A stretch of DNA of 64,000 bases from Acetobacter okinawensis (lineage in GTDB: Bacteria > Pseudomonadota > Alphaproteobacteria > Acetobacterales > Acetobacteraceae): contig NZ_JOPJ01000020.1 in the NCBI RefSeq assembly GCF_002153655.1, forward strand, positions 1 through 64,000, written 5' to 3'. Position 1 is the first letter of the stretch. Every line of letters begins with the position of its first letter. Position numbers and translations under genes: made by a program. A model generated the notes under the pieces. That model searched no databases, had not been told where the DNA came from, and saw only the letters and a program-made list of their open reading frames with translations. Shown one piece after another: positions 29,022 to 37,530 of the stretch.

Positions 29022-30290
29022 ATGACGTGGGATACTTTGTGGCTGGACGTCCATCTGGCGACCTCCGACCCGGAGCGGATATCCGGGGAGGATGGCTTTG
29101 GCTGCATACGCAATGGCGCTCTGGCTGTGCAGGATGGCAAGATTGCATGGGTCGGGGCTATGGAGGATCTGCCTGCCCCCGCCCATACGCTTGCGCGTGA
29201 ACTGCGCCACGGGCAGGGACTGTGGATGACGCCCGGTCTGGTGGATGCGCATACGCATGTTGTTTTTGGTGGTGACCGGAGTGCCGAGTTCTCCCTCCGC
29301 CTTCATGGCGTGTCGTATGAGGAGATTGCGCGCCAGGGGGGAGGGATTCTCTCCACAGTCCGGGCCACGCGTGATGCCACGGAGGAGGAGTTGCTACACA
29401 AGGCCATCCCCCGTGTGCAGGAGATGATTGCGTCGGGCACAACGGCCATAGAGGTCAAATCCGGTTACGGCCTGCGCACAAGTGATGAGTTGAAGCAACT
29501 GCGGGTTGCGCGGGAGCTGGCGCGCCGCTTGCCTGTACATGTGCACACCACGTTTTTGGGTGCGCACGCTCTGCCAGAAGAATACGTTGGCCGCGCTGAC
29601 GAGTACATCCGCCACCTGAGTGAAGAGATGCTGCCATGCCTGATGGCAGAAAATCTGGTGGATAGTCTGGATGTTTTTTGTGAAAACATAGCCTTTTCCA
29701 CAGAGCAGGCTGAAAAACTGTTCAGCAGGGCGCAGGAGCTCAAGCTGCCCGTGCGCATTCATGCTGACCAGTTGTCGGCCAGTGGTGGTGGGTTGCTGGC
29801 TGCACGTTATGGTGCGCTGTCTGCTGACCATCTGGAATATGTGAACGAGGACGCCGTAAGCTGTATGGCGCAGGCCGGCACGGTTGCCATGCTGCTGCCC
29901 GGCGCATTCTACTTTATCCGGGAGAGCAAGGTACCTCCTATCAATCTGTTCCGCCATTATGGTGTACCCATGGGGCTGGCAACGGACTGCAACCCCGGAA
30001 CTTCCCCCATATTAAGCCTGCCCGGTGTAATGAACATGGCCTGCACATTGTTCAGAATGACACCGGAGGAAACATTCAGGGCTGTCACAACCGTAGGTGC
30101 GCGTGCACTGGGGCTGGAGCAAAATCTGGGTATGCTCAAACCCGGCTGTCAGGCGGATATGGCCTTGTGGGACATGGCTGGCCCCCATGAACTGTCTTAC
30201 TGGATCGGGGGCAGAAAACCGCGTGGGGTCATTTTTGGTGGCCGTGTGGTGGTGGACCCGCAGAACTGCGCGCTATCCCCCGCCGTATAG
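29022..30290 (+). CDS. hutI: imidazolonepropionase
   Basis: 422 residues from the ATG at 29022, with AGGAA 8 to 12 bases upstream; the frame runs far upstream but antisense to hutF. It opens the imidazolone ring of 4-imidazolone-5-propionate to give formiminoglutamate. Amidohydrolase motifs are intact: [14 protein letters not shown] (HxH), [25 protein letters not shown] and [11 protein letters not shown] with the catalytic Asp. It is slightly longer than the usual 400-410 residues. A GGGGGCAG/CTGCCCCC hairpin follows at 30308-30328. Confidence 0.95.
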   Translation: MTWDTLWLDVHLATSDPERISGEDGFGCIRNGALAVQDGKIAWVGAMEDLPAPAHTLARELRHGQGLWMTPGLVDAHTHVVFGGDRSAEFSLRLHGVSYEEIARQGGGILSTVRATRDATEEELLHKAIPRVQEMIASGTTAIEVKSGYGLRTSDELKQLRVARELARRLPVHVHTTFLGAHALPEEYVGRADEYIRHLSEEMLPCLMAENLVDSLDVFCENIAFSTEQAEKLFSRAQELKLPVRIHADQLSASGGGLLAARYGALSADHLEYVNEDAVSCMAQAGTVAMLLPGAFYFIRESKVPPINLFRHYGVPMGLATDCNPGTSPILSLPGVMNMACTLFRMTPEETFRAVTTVGARALGLEQNLGMLKPGCQADMALWDMAGPHELSYWIGGRKPRGVIFGGRVVVDPQNCALSPAV

Positions 30291-30307
30291 TCCAGCAAAG
30301 ATGTATT

Positions 30308-30328
30308 GGGGGCAGGCCCGCTGCCCCC
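30308..30328. terminator. GC hairpin after hutI
   Basis: Perfect 8-bp stem GGGGGCAG/CTGCCCCC with a 5-base loop in the gap between convergent hutI and the enoyl-CoA hydratase gene. No T-run follows, so a factor-independent role is uncertain. Confidence 0.45.
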
Positions 30329-30404
30329 GGCGTGTCTGGTAGAGAGTGCGGGTAGCAGGCGCAAAGCCGGGTTGCAGGGCGCTGCCTTGTTGTGGCGTCT
30401 GATT

Positions 30405-31178
30405 TTAACGCCCGTGAAAAATAGGTCTGGTTTTGCTTGCAAGGGCGCTCAGGCCCGCCTGCCGGTCCTCGCTCGCGGCGACCAGTGCGGAGAGTGTGCG
30501 CTCATATTTGATACCCGCAGTAAGCGGCATGTCATAGCTGGCCAGCAGGGCAGCTTTGGCCATGTGTGTAGCCAGCGGGCCAGCCTGAGCAATGCGTTCG
30601 GCTACTGCCATGGCGGTGGATACGGCCTCGCCTGCTTGTGTTATCTGGCTGACCAGCCCTTGTGTGCAGGCTTCTGTTGCCGTGAGCCTGCGCCCGGCCA
30701 GAACCATTTCCATGGCAAGGGACTTGCCAAGTGTGCGGGTCAGCCTTTGTGTGGCCCCTGCACCGGGGATAATGCCCAGTGTGGTTTCAGGCAGCCCAAA
30801 AACAGCGTCTGGGGCTGCAATAATAATATCGCACGCCATCAGCAGTTCCAGCCCGCCGCCCAGCGCATAGCCCTGCACTGCGGCTATGATCGGGGTCTGG
30901 CAGGCGGCAATCTGGTCCCAGTGTTCGCTAAATCCGCTGGTGTACAGGGCTATGGCGCCACTCTGGGCAAGTGTGCCAACGTCTGCCCCGGCGGCAAAGG
31001 CGCGAGCCTGCCCGCAGATGACAATGGCCCGCACATCTGTGGCCGCATCGTATTCCCGTATGGTTGCGACAAGTTCGGCCAGCATAGGCAGGCTGAGCGC
31101 ATTCAGCTTTTGGGGGCGGTTGAGGGTAATCTGCCCGATACAGCCCTGTTTTTGCTTGAGGATGAGTGGTTCAGTCAT
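30405..31178 (-). CDS. enoyl-CoA hydratase/isomerase family protein
   Basis: 257 residues from the ATG at 31178 (MTEPLILKQKQGCIG); the frame extends to 31301, but that lies inside the upstream dehydrogenase. Crotonase fold with the oxyanion-hole motifs FAAGADV and QGYALGGGLELLMACDI. Both catalytic Glu are present, one in GGGLEL and one in LPETTLGIIPGAG, so syn-hydration of an enoyl-CoA is expected. It is the last gene of a four-gene operon and overlaps the dehydrogenase by 8 bases. The likely role is hydration of the enoyl-CoA formed after the lyase and CoA-transferase. Confidence 0.88.
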   Translation of the reverse strand: MTEPLILKQKQGCIGQITLNRPQKLNALSLPMLAELVATIREYDAATDVRAIVICGQARAFAAGADVGTLAQSGAIALYTSGFSEHWDQIAACQTPIIAAVQGYALGGGLELLMACDIIIAAPDAVFGLPETTLGIIPGAGATQRLTRTLGKSLAMEMVLAGRRLTATEACTQGLVSQITQAGEAVSTAMAVAERIAQAGPLATHMAKAALLASYDMPLTAGIKYERTLSALVAASEDRQAGLSALASKTRPIFHGR

Positions 31179-32085
31179 GGCTGGCGACCTTGCGTGCATG
31201 GGTGACCATCTGGTCTCGTCTGCTGCGGGCGGATGCAGCGCTTTCTTCCGTCCATGGGTAAAAACCCCGTCCGGTTTTGGTGCCGAGTGCGCCTTCAGCA
31301 ACCCGTTGCGTTACCAGAGCAGGAATATCCGTGGCGTTGCTCAGGGCGGGCATAAGAATGGCGGAGACATTTTTCACCGTATCCAGCCCGGCCATGTCCA
31401 TCAGGCGTAATGGACCACATGCGGACCAGCGCGGCGCCAGTGTGCTCTCAACCGCCAGGTCCACATCGGCCATGCTGGCGACCCCCTGTTCGACCAGAAA
31501 AAGGGCCTCGCGCAGCATGGCGTATTGCAGGCGGTTGACCACAAAGCCCGGACAGTCCTGACGCACGATAATGGAGGCTTTACCCGCAGCTTTGGCCAGT
31601 GCCTGTGCCTGAGCCACAACGTCATCCGCTGTTGCCTCCCCCAGCACAATTTCCACCAGCGGCATGACCTGAGGGGGGTTGAACCAGTGTATGCCAATCA
31701 ACCTTTGTGGGCAGCGCAGGGCTGTTGCCAGTTGGGTAATGGGCACGCTGGAGGTGTTGGTGCTTAACAGGCAGGCTGGAGGAACCTGTTGTTCAACCTC
31801 CCGCAGAACGGTTTTTTTCAGCTCGGGGTTTTCAGCCAGATTTTCACTGACCACATCGGCATTTTCCAGACAGGCCTGCAAGGATGTGGTGTAAAGAACA
31901 TGGGCAGCAGCATTGCCAGCACCGGCCTCTACAATGGTTCTGGCGGTATCCAGCGTGGTCTGGCTGCGCGAGTACAGGGCAACCTGCCACCCGAGTGCGG
32001 CAAAGACGCTGGCAATGCCTGCGCCCATGGTCCCCGCACCGACAACGGCAATTTTACTTTGGGTCATGTGTGCGGTGTCCGTCAT
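31171..32085 (-). CDS. 3-hydroxyacyl-CoA dehydrogenase
   Basis: 304 residues, the length of a stand-alone HBD/HAD enzyme. Residues 10-40 form the Rossmann motif KIAVVGAGTMGAGIA. The catalytic set is complete: Ser in NTSSVPI, His in GIHWFNPPQVMPLVEIV, and Asn in CPGFVVNRLQYA. It oxidises a 3-hydroxyacyl-CoA with NAD+. The related carnitine dehydrogenases share this fold, so a non-CoA 3-hydroxy substrate is possible. It starts 18 bases after the CoA-transferase stop. Confidence 0.88.
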   Translation of the reverse strand: MTDTAHMTQSKIAVVGAGTMGAGIASVFAALGWQVALYSRSQTTLDTARTIVEAGAGNAAAHVLYTTSLQACLENADVVSENLAENPELKKTVLREVEQQVPPACLLSTNTSSVPITQLATALRCPQRLIGIHWFNPPQVMPLVEIVLGEATADDVVAQAQALAKAAGKASIIVRQDCPGFVVNRLQYAMLREALFLVEQGVASMADVDLAVESTLAPRWSACGPLRLMDMAGLDTVKNVSAILMPALSNATDIPALVTQRVAEGALGTKTGRGFYPWTEESAASARSRRDQMVTHARKVASHD

Positions 32086-32103
32086 TGTCTGTTCTGCCCG
32101 GGC

Positions 32104-33315
32104 TTAAAGCACATGGTCTGCGCGGAGTTGTGCGATCTGCGCGTCCGACAGTTCCAGATCATCGTGCAAGATCGTATCGGTGTGTGCACCCAGAACCGGG
32201 GCTGCACGCTCCGGCGCGGGGTTGAGCCCATTAAATCGTACAGGCTGGGGAATAATCTGTATGGGACCGGCAACGGGGTGCTCAACCTGCTTTACAATGC
32301 CGCGCTCATGCACATGCGGGCTTTGCAGTGCCTCAGCAAGGGTGTTGACCGGGGCTGCGGGCACACCTGCTGTGACCAGCATGGTCATGGCCTCCTGCGT
32401 GGTCAGGGTGCTGGACCATGCGCTCAGGATGGTTTTCAGGGCGTCCTGATTCTGGTGGCGCTGTGGGTCGGAACTAAAACGGGAGTCCTGATCCAGGTCG
32501 GGCTGGCCTATGGCTTTTGCAAGGCGTGTAAACAGGCTGTCGTTGGCTACGGCAATAACAATCTCCCCATCCGTGGTCGGGAATGTGTCCATCGGAGCGC
32601 TTATGGCATGGGCATTACCCAGCAGGCCGGGTGGGGGAGCACCCCCCATAAGCTGTGCGAGTGAGACAACCTGAAGCGAAATAACAGCATCCAGCATGGC
32701 CACATCAATATGGGTACCATTGCCGCTGATCTGGCGTTGGAGAATGCCTGCCAGTGCGCCCCATGCGCCATACAGGCCGGACACCACATCGGCAATAGGG
32801 TCACCCACCCTTGTTGGCCCGGTGGACGGCCAGCCGGTGCTGCTCATAATCCCGCCTATGGCCTGAATGACGTGGTCATAGGCCGCGCGCTGGGCAAGGG
32901 GGCCTTCCTGCCCAAAGCCTGAAATACTGACATAGACAAGGCGGGGGTTAATGGCGTGGAGGCTGGCATAATCAATGCCCAGACGGGCTGTTACGCCGGG
33001 CCTGAAGTTTTCGACCAGAACATCGGCCTGTTTGACTAGTTTGAGAAAAATGGCCATGCCATCTTCTTTTTTTAGGTCAAGGGTGATGCTTTTTTTACCT
33101 CTGTTGAGGAGCATGAAGTAGGTGCTCTCTCCGTTAAGGTAAGGCCCGAACGCGCGGGAATCATCCCCTCCGTCTGGCCGTTCGATCTTGGTGACATCCG
33201 CCCCAAGGTCTGCAAGCATGGCTGCGCACAAAGGCCCTGCCAGAACCCGGGATAAATCCAGAACCTTAACACCCTGCAATGGCAGGCATGGTGATGATGC
33301 AGCGGTCACGGTCAT
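32104..33315 (-). CDS. class III CoA-transferase (CaiB/BaiF)
   Basis: A 403-residue protein with the family start VKVLDLSRVLAGPLCAAMLADLGADV and the later ENFRPGVTARLGIDY. The catalytic Asp is D176 in DPIADVVSGLYGA. Such enzymes move CoA between carboxylates through an aspartyl-CoA thioester. It overlaps the end of the second lyase-like gene by ATGA, so the two are translationally coupled; a simple reading is activation of the enoate made by that lyase. Acceptor and donor are unknown. Confidence 0.9.
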   Translation of the reverse strand: MTVTAASSPCLPLQGVKVLDLSRVLAGPLCAAMLADLGADVTKIERPDGGDDSRAFGPYLNGESTYFMLLNRGKKSITLDLKKEDGMAIFLKLVKQADVLVENFRPGVTARLGIDYASLHAINPRLVYVSISGFGQEGPLAQRAAYDHVIQAIGGIMSSTGWPSTGPTRVGDPIADVVSGLYGAWGALAGILQRQISGNGTHIDVAMLDAVISLQVVSLAQLMGGAPPPGLLGNAHAISAPMDTFPTTDGEIVIAVANDSLFTRLAKAIGQPDLDQDSRFSSDPQRHQNQDALKTILSAWSSTLTTQEAMTMLVTAGVPAAPVNTLAEALQSPHVHERGIVKQVEHPVAGPIQIIPQPVRFNGLNPAPERAAPVLGAHTDTILHDDLELSDAQIAQLRADHVL

Positions 33316-34886
33316 TCTCCTGAGGGTGAGGGGGCCAGAGCGTCCCGCACGCAGGCGCTGAGGACACCCGTGTCCATGAGTGTGCGGATAGCGCCTAGCT
33401 CGGGGTGGAGTGCAGTGTCCGCGTGGCGGGGGGGAACATGGGCGCGAATGGCCTCATACGCTGCCTGCACGGCCCTGCCAGCACGCAGGGGCTGGTGGTA
33501 CTCCAGTGCCTGTGCGGCGCACAGGAACTCTATACAAATAACATCCAGCGCGTTGTCTGCCGCGGTATGGGCTTTTTGGGCCGCATACACCCCCATGCTG
33601 GTATGGTCTTCCTGCCCGGCACAGGTGGACAGGCTGTTCACGGAGGAGGGGGTGGCAAGGCACCTGTTCTCTGCCGCGGCTGCTGCGGCGGCATAAGGGG
33701 GGATCATCAGGCCGGAAAGCCCACTGCCCTTTGGGGCCAGAAAAGGCGGCAAGCCGCTTAAATACGTATTGGTCAGCCGGTCGGAGCGGGCTTGCGACAT
33801 GTTGCTGATGGAGGCAATGGCAATGGCCAGTGTGTCCAGCGCCAGAGCCGTGGGCGCACCGTGCCCGTTCCCGCCCGGTAGGGCCTCGTAGCTATTGTTG
33901 CGCCAGAAAAAAACAGGGTTGTCGGTTACTGCGTTTATTTCCGTCTCCAGCACCTGCCCGACATAGTGCATGGCGTCCCTGACTGCGCCATGCACCTGTG
34001 GAATGCAGCGCAGGCTGAGCGCATCTTGCAGGCGGTGGTTCCTGTTTGCAGCCATGATCTGGCTGTCGGCCAGAAGCTGCCTGAGAACGGCAGCCGTGTG
34101 GACCTGCCCCGGATGGGGGCGCAGGCTTTGCAGGTCAGGGTCATAGCCACGGCTGTTCCCACGCAATGCTTCCAGCGCCATACAGCCAGCCAGGTCAGCC
34201 AGTTCCACCGCATGGCGGGCCTGCTCAAAGGCCAGAGCGCCAATGGCTGTAATCTCATATGTGCCACTGATCAGGGCATGCCCTTCACGCGGGCCGGGGG
34301 TGAGGGGGGGTAACCCCGCCCGCTCCATGGCAACACGGCCGGGCAGGCGCTCGCCCCTGTAGGTGGCTTCTCCCTCCCCAAAAATAACCAGACCGATATG
34401 GGCGGTGGCAATCAGGTAGCCCACAGACCCTTTGGAGGGGGAGCAGGGAATGACCCCCCTGTTCAGCATGGCGGCCATTGTGGTTACAAGGGGTGTCCCC
34501 ACGCCACTATGGCCTTGCAGGAGTGCGCGGAGCATGGTGGCCATAATAGCGCGCACGACTGTATGGGGGTGTGGCGCGCCTATGCCGCAGGCATGGCTGC
34601 GGAGCATGCCAATCTGAGCATTGCTGATTTCTTCAGCCGAAAGCAGAACCGAGTACTGGTCACCGACCCCTGTGGTCAGGCCATAAACGGGGCGCTTCTG
34701 GGCGATGGCGTCCTGTAGGCTGGCCTGTAGCGCGTGGAGTGCCGCCAGTGCGCCCTCATCCACAACAACAGGTGCTCCATGGGCCACGGCAACGATCTCG
34801 GCAATCGTGGTTGTGTGTGTGCCAAACGTAACAGGTTGAGTGGGGGTGTGCTCTTTTTTACAGGAGGTCTCGTATTGGACGCTCAT
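33312..34886 (-). CDS. second HAL/PAL-like lyase lacking the MIO triad
   Basis: A 524-residue protein with HAL/PAL fold motifs: YGLTTGVGDQYSVLLS, SHACGIGAPH, QDALSLRCIPQVHGA, VTDNPVFFW, SDRLTN, SGLMIPPYAAAAAAAE and AGQEDHTSMG. At the MIO site residues 150-159 read PSKGSVGYLI, missing Ala-Ser-Gly exactly as in the protein at 23571-25070, although the two differ widely elsewhere. MIO cannot form, so ammonia elimination by the standard route is not expected. It heads a tight operon with CoA-transferase, 3-hydroxyacyl-CoA dehydrogenase and enoyl-CoA hydratase, and a HutC-like operator lies 43-54 bases upstream. The substrate is unknown. Confidence 0.87.
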   Translation of the reverse strand: MSVQYETSCKKEHTPTQPVTFGTHTTTIAEIVAVAHGAPVVVDEGALAALHALQASLQDAIAQKRPVYGLTTGVGDQYSVLLSAEEISNAQIGMLRSHACGIGAPHPHTVVRAIMATMLRALLQGHSGVGTPLVTTMAAMLNRGVIPCSPSKGSVGYLIATAHIGLVIFGEGEATYRGERLPGRVAMERAGLPPLTPGPREGHALISGTYEITAIGALAFEQARHAVELADLAGCMALEALRGNSRGYDPDLQSLRPHPGQVHTAAVLRQLLADSQIMAANRNHRLQDALSLRCIPQVHGAVRDAMHYVGQVLETEINAVTDNPVFFWRNNSYEALPGGNGHGAPTALALDTLAIAIASISNMSQARSDRLTNTYLSGLPPFLAPKGSGLSGLMIPPYAAAAAAAENRCLATPSSVNSLSTCAGQEDHTSMGVYAAQKAHTAADNALDVICIEFLCAAQALEYHQPLRAGRAVQAAYEAIRAHVPPRHADTALHPELGAIRTLMDTGVLSACVRDALAPSPSGE

Positions 34887-34928
34887 TGGGCCTGAATCCT
34901 ATTCCGCGCATGCGTACCGCCCCTTTGG

Positions 34929-34940
34929 TTGTATATACAT
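34929..34940. promoter_or_regulatory. HutC-like operator upstream of the lyase/CoA operon
   Basis: Reads TTGTATATACAT, identical to the site between hutF and hutI. It lies 43-54 bases before the ATG of the second lyase-like gene, a usual place for a repressor site over a promoter. It ties this operon to HutC control. Confidence 0.65.
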
Positions 34941-35150
34941 TAAATAATATTGCAATATCGTATCGAATGATTCGTGCGCCATGGGCAAAAAACATGCGTG
35001 CAGCAGCCGGGCGTAACCACCCGGCGCTGTTCTGGCACGCAGGCTCATGTTTTTCACATTGCGCGCCTTTGTGGCGGCAGAACGTGCAAAAACAGTGTGA
35101 CTACCCGCCAGACGTACTACCGGTATGGGGGGCAGGCGCACGCCCCTATG

Positions 35151-35858
35151 TTACGCTTTGTTGTCAGGAGTGGTTCTGGTTGTTCTTTCCAGCGCGTGCT
35201 GTTCAGCAAGGAGTAGCAGGTGCTGTAGATCCGCAGGGTCTATGTCAAACGCATCGCCCATAGTTGTCAGGGCTGCCTCAATATCTTCCATGGCCAGCCG
35301 CTGGGAGGGGGAGGCAAGTGCCGCCTCGGCCGAGTGTGGGTAACGGTGCCCGGATATTTTGTGAAACAGCACCCCCACAAGAACCAGAATAAGGGAGTTC
35401 AACGCCACCGGCAGAAAAGGGAAAAGCAGTGCGGCAGACAGGCTGGTGGCGGAGGGGTGCACCAGAACGGCAGTCAGGGCCGCAGCCCCACCGGGAGGGT
35501 GCAGGGAGCGGGTCATGATCATGATGATAATGGCGAGTGCCACAGACAGGCCCGCAGCTATGGTCATGTTGGGCACAGTAAGGGAGACGGCCACCCCCAC
35601 GGCGGCGCTCAGAGTATTGCCACCCACAATGGACCAGGGCTGGGCTAGGGGGCTGGAAGGCACTGCAAACAGCAGAACCGCCGATGCACCAAGGGGTGCC
35701 ACAATAAATGGAAATGCCGAATGCGCGAGCAGGCTGCTGAGCAGGGCTGTAAGCGTAATGCCAAGGAGTGCTCCGGTAGCACCCAGCAACTCCATCCGGC
35801 TGGCGCGCCCAACAGGTATGGACAGACGCCCGACCAGCGCGCCAAGGTGCAAAATCAT
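35151..35858 (-). CDS. HPP family membrane protein
   Basis: 235 residues from the ATG at 35858, which has GAGGA about 8 bases upstream. It has four or five membrane segments between residues 20 and 165 and the family motif LHPPGGAAALTAVL, followed by a soluble tail. HPP proteins are poorly known; plant and cyanobacterial members have been linked to nitrite transport. It is the last gene of a likely operon with flavohaemoglobin and the DUF488 protein, which supports a role in handling nitrogen oxides or their products. Confidence 0.85.
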   Translation of the reverse strand: MILHLGALVGRLSIPVGRASRMELLGATGALLGITLTALLSSLLAHSAFPFIVAPLGASAVLLFAVPSSPLAQPWSIVGGNTLSAAVGVAVSLTVPNMTIAAGLSVALAIIIMIMTRSLHPPGGAAALTAVLVHPSATSLSAALLFPFLPVALNSLILVLVGVLFHKISGHRYPHSAEAALASPSQRLAMEDIEAALTTMGDAFDIDPADLQHLLLLAEQHALERTTRTTPDNKA

Positions 35859-35877
35859 GACAGGTCCTCGCCGGGGT

Positions 35878-36246
35878 TCAGTCTTTGCCGTGTTTATCCA
35901 GCCATGCCGCCAGCACAACGGCCTCGTTGTGTTCAGTGTCCCGCGCGCCATAAAGCAGTGTGACCGGCCCTTGTTTGATGAGCGCCATAATCTGGGCCAC
36001 CGCAACCGGATTGGCTGAGAGTTCCGCCTGATAACGTTCCCCAAAAGCAGACCATTTTGCCGGGTCGTGGTTAAACCACTCCCGCAGTGCGGTGGAGGGG
36101 GCAATATCTTTCAGCCACAGGTCCAGATGCGCGCGCTCTTTGCTGACCCCGCGTGGCCAGAGACGATCGACCAGAACCCGTGCGCCATCATCGGCTTCAG
36201 GCGGGTCATAAACCCGCCTGACCTGAATATGGAGTTTGTGAGTCAC
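35878..36246 (-). CDS. DUF488 family protein
   Basis: A 122-residue DUF488 protein with the family pattern VRRVYDPPEADDGARVLVDRLWPRG, then LWLKDIAPSTALREWF and, near the end, VTLLYGARDTEHNEAVVL. The function of the family is not established. It overlaps the end of hmp by four bases and precedes the HPP gene by 19 bases, so it is in one operon with them. Confidence 0.88.
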   Translation of the reverse strand: MTHKLHIQVRRVYDPPEADDGARVLVDRLWPRGVSKERAHLDLWLKDIAPSTALREWFNHDPAKWSAFGERYQAELSANPVAVAQIMALIKQGPVTLLYGARDTEHNEAVVLAAWLDKHGKD

Positions 36247-37448
36247 GTGACCAGATCGGCATCGCTGGCCGACCCGAAAAATTCGTAACGTACCTGAGCT
36301 TTTGGCAAACCGGCCTCTCTGAGTGTTGCAATCACATCCCGCATAAAGCTGTCAGGACCGCAGATGTAGTATGTCGCACGCGGGTCGATCTGGCTCTTCA
36401 GCCAGTCCTGCGTCATCCGCCCCGTGTGTTGGGTCACAGCACCATGTGCACTGGTGGGGGCCTTTTGGCTATAGAACACGTCTGCCTGAATTTTCCCCGA
36501 CTGTGCCAGAGTGTTGATGTACTCTCCAAAGGCTTCGGTGTCGGTTGAAGGCGTTGTGTGAATATAACGGATGGCGGCAGGCGTTTGTGCCGATGTGAGC
36601 GCACCCAGCAGGGAGATCATGGGGGTAAGCCCAACGCCTGCGCTGAGCAGTACAACCGGAGCCGAGGATGGCTCACTCAGTGTAAAATCACCCGCCGGGG
36701 CAGAGACCTGAAGTTCCGTACCGGGTTGCACGCTGTCATGCAGCCATTCGGATACGACACCACCACCCATCCGCCGGACACTGATGCGGTAGCTGTTGTC
36801 GCTGGGGGCGGAGGAAATGCTGTAGTTGCGGCGCTGTGAGCCATGGCCGGGAATATCCAGCCGGAAGCTGAGGTACTGGCCGGGCTGGTGGCGCATGACC
36901 GGCTTGCCATCTGCCGGGGTCAGCACGAACGAGGTAATATTCTCGCTCTCACGCACACGGGTGCTTACGGTAAAGCTGCGCCAGCCGGTCCAGCCACCGG
37001 GGGCGGTCTCATGTGCATGGTAAATCTGGCCTTCACGCCCGATCAGAATATCGGCTAGGAACCAGTAGGCTTTGCCCCACGCGTCCAGCACTTCCGGCGT
37101 TGCTGCATCGCCCAGCACATGGGCAATGGCCCCCAGCAGCGCAGTGGCCACAAAGGGATAATGCTCGGGCAGAATGTTCAGGCCGACATGTTTTTCGGCA
37201 ATGCGTTCGACCATGCCACCCAGTGTGCCAAGGTCATCAATATGGCGGGCATAGGCCAGCACGGCCAGTGCCAGCGCCTTTGGCTGCTCACCATCCTTCT
37301 GGTGCGACATGTTGAACAGGTCGCGGATTTCTGGTGTGGCCAGCAGGCGTTTGTACATCTCCTGAGTGATGGTAAGGCCGTGCGCTTCCAGTGCGGGAAC
37401 GCAGGCTTTGACTATTGCGCGGGTTGCGTCGTCCAGTGGGGCTGCCAT
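36243..37448 (-). CDS. hmp: flavohaemoglobin, nitric oxide dioxygenase
   Basis: 401 residues from the ATG at 37448 (MAAPLDDATRAIVKA). It turns nitric oxide and O2 into nitrate using NAD(P)H. The globin domain covers residues 1-145 with the proximal haem His in YARHIDDL. The FAD domain contains RNYSISSA, and the NAD domain GVGLTPMISLLGA and CGPDSFM, ending YEFFGSAS. A large perfect inverted repeat lies 10-42 bases upstream. It is followed by the overlapping DUF488 gene. Confidence 0.95.
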   Translation of the reverse strand: MAAPLDDATRAIVKACVPALEAHGLTITQEMYKRLLATPEIRDLFNMSHQKDGEQPKALALAVLAYARHIDDLGTLGGMVERIAEKHVGLNILPEHYPFVATALLGAIAHVLGDAATPEVLDAWGKAYWFLADILIGREGQIYHAHETAPGGWTGWRSFTVSTRVRESENITSFVLTPADGKPVMRHQPGQYLSFRLDIPGHGSQRRNYSISSAPSDNSYRISVRRMGGGVVSEWLHDSVQPGTELQVSAPAGDFTLSEPSSAPVVLLSAGVGLTPMISLLGALTSAQTPAAIRYIHTTPSTDTEAFGEYINTLAQSGKIQADVFYSQKAPTSAHGAVTQHTGRMTQDWLKSQIDPRATYYICGPDSFMRDVIATLREAGLPKAQVRYEFFGSASDADLVT

Positions 37449-37457
37449 GATCGCTTC

Positions 37458-37490
37458 TTTATAAGGTGTAGAACAAATGCACCTTATAAA
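37458..37490. promoter_or_regulatory. NsrR-like operator before hmp
   Basis: A perfect 11-base inverted repeat, TTTATAAGGTG and CACCTTATAAA, with an 11-base centre. The inner part AAGGTGTA...TGCACCTT fits the general shape of NsrR sites (AAGATGYA-type arms). NsrR is the nitric-oxide-sensing repressor of hmp in many proteobacteria; its gene is not in the window, so the assignment is inferred. Confidence 0.6.
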
Positions 37491-37530
37491 GCCTTTTAAA
37501 AATGTCAAATGAATATATCTATTCGCCTGC

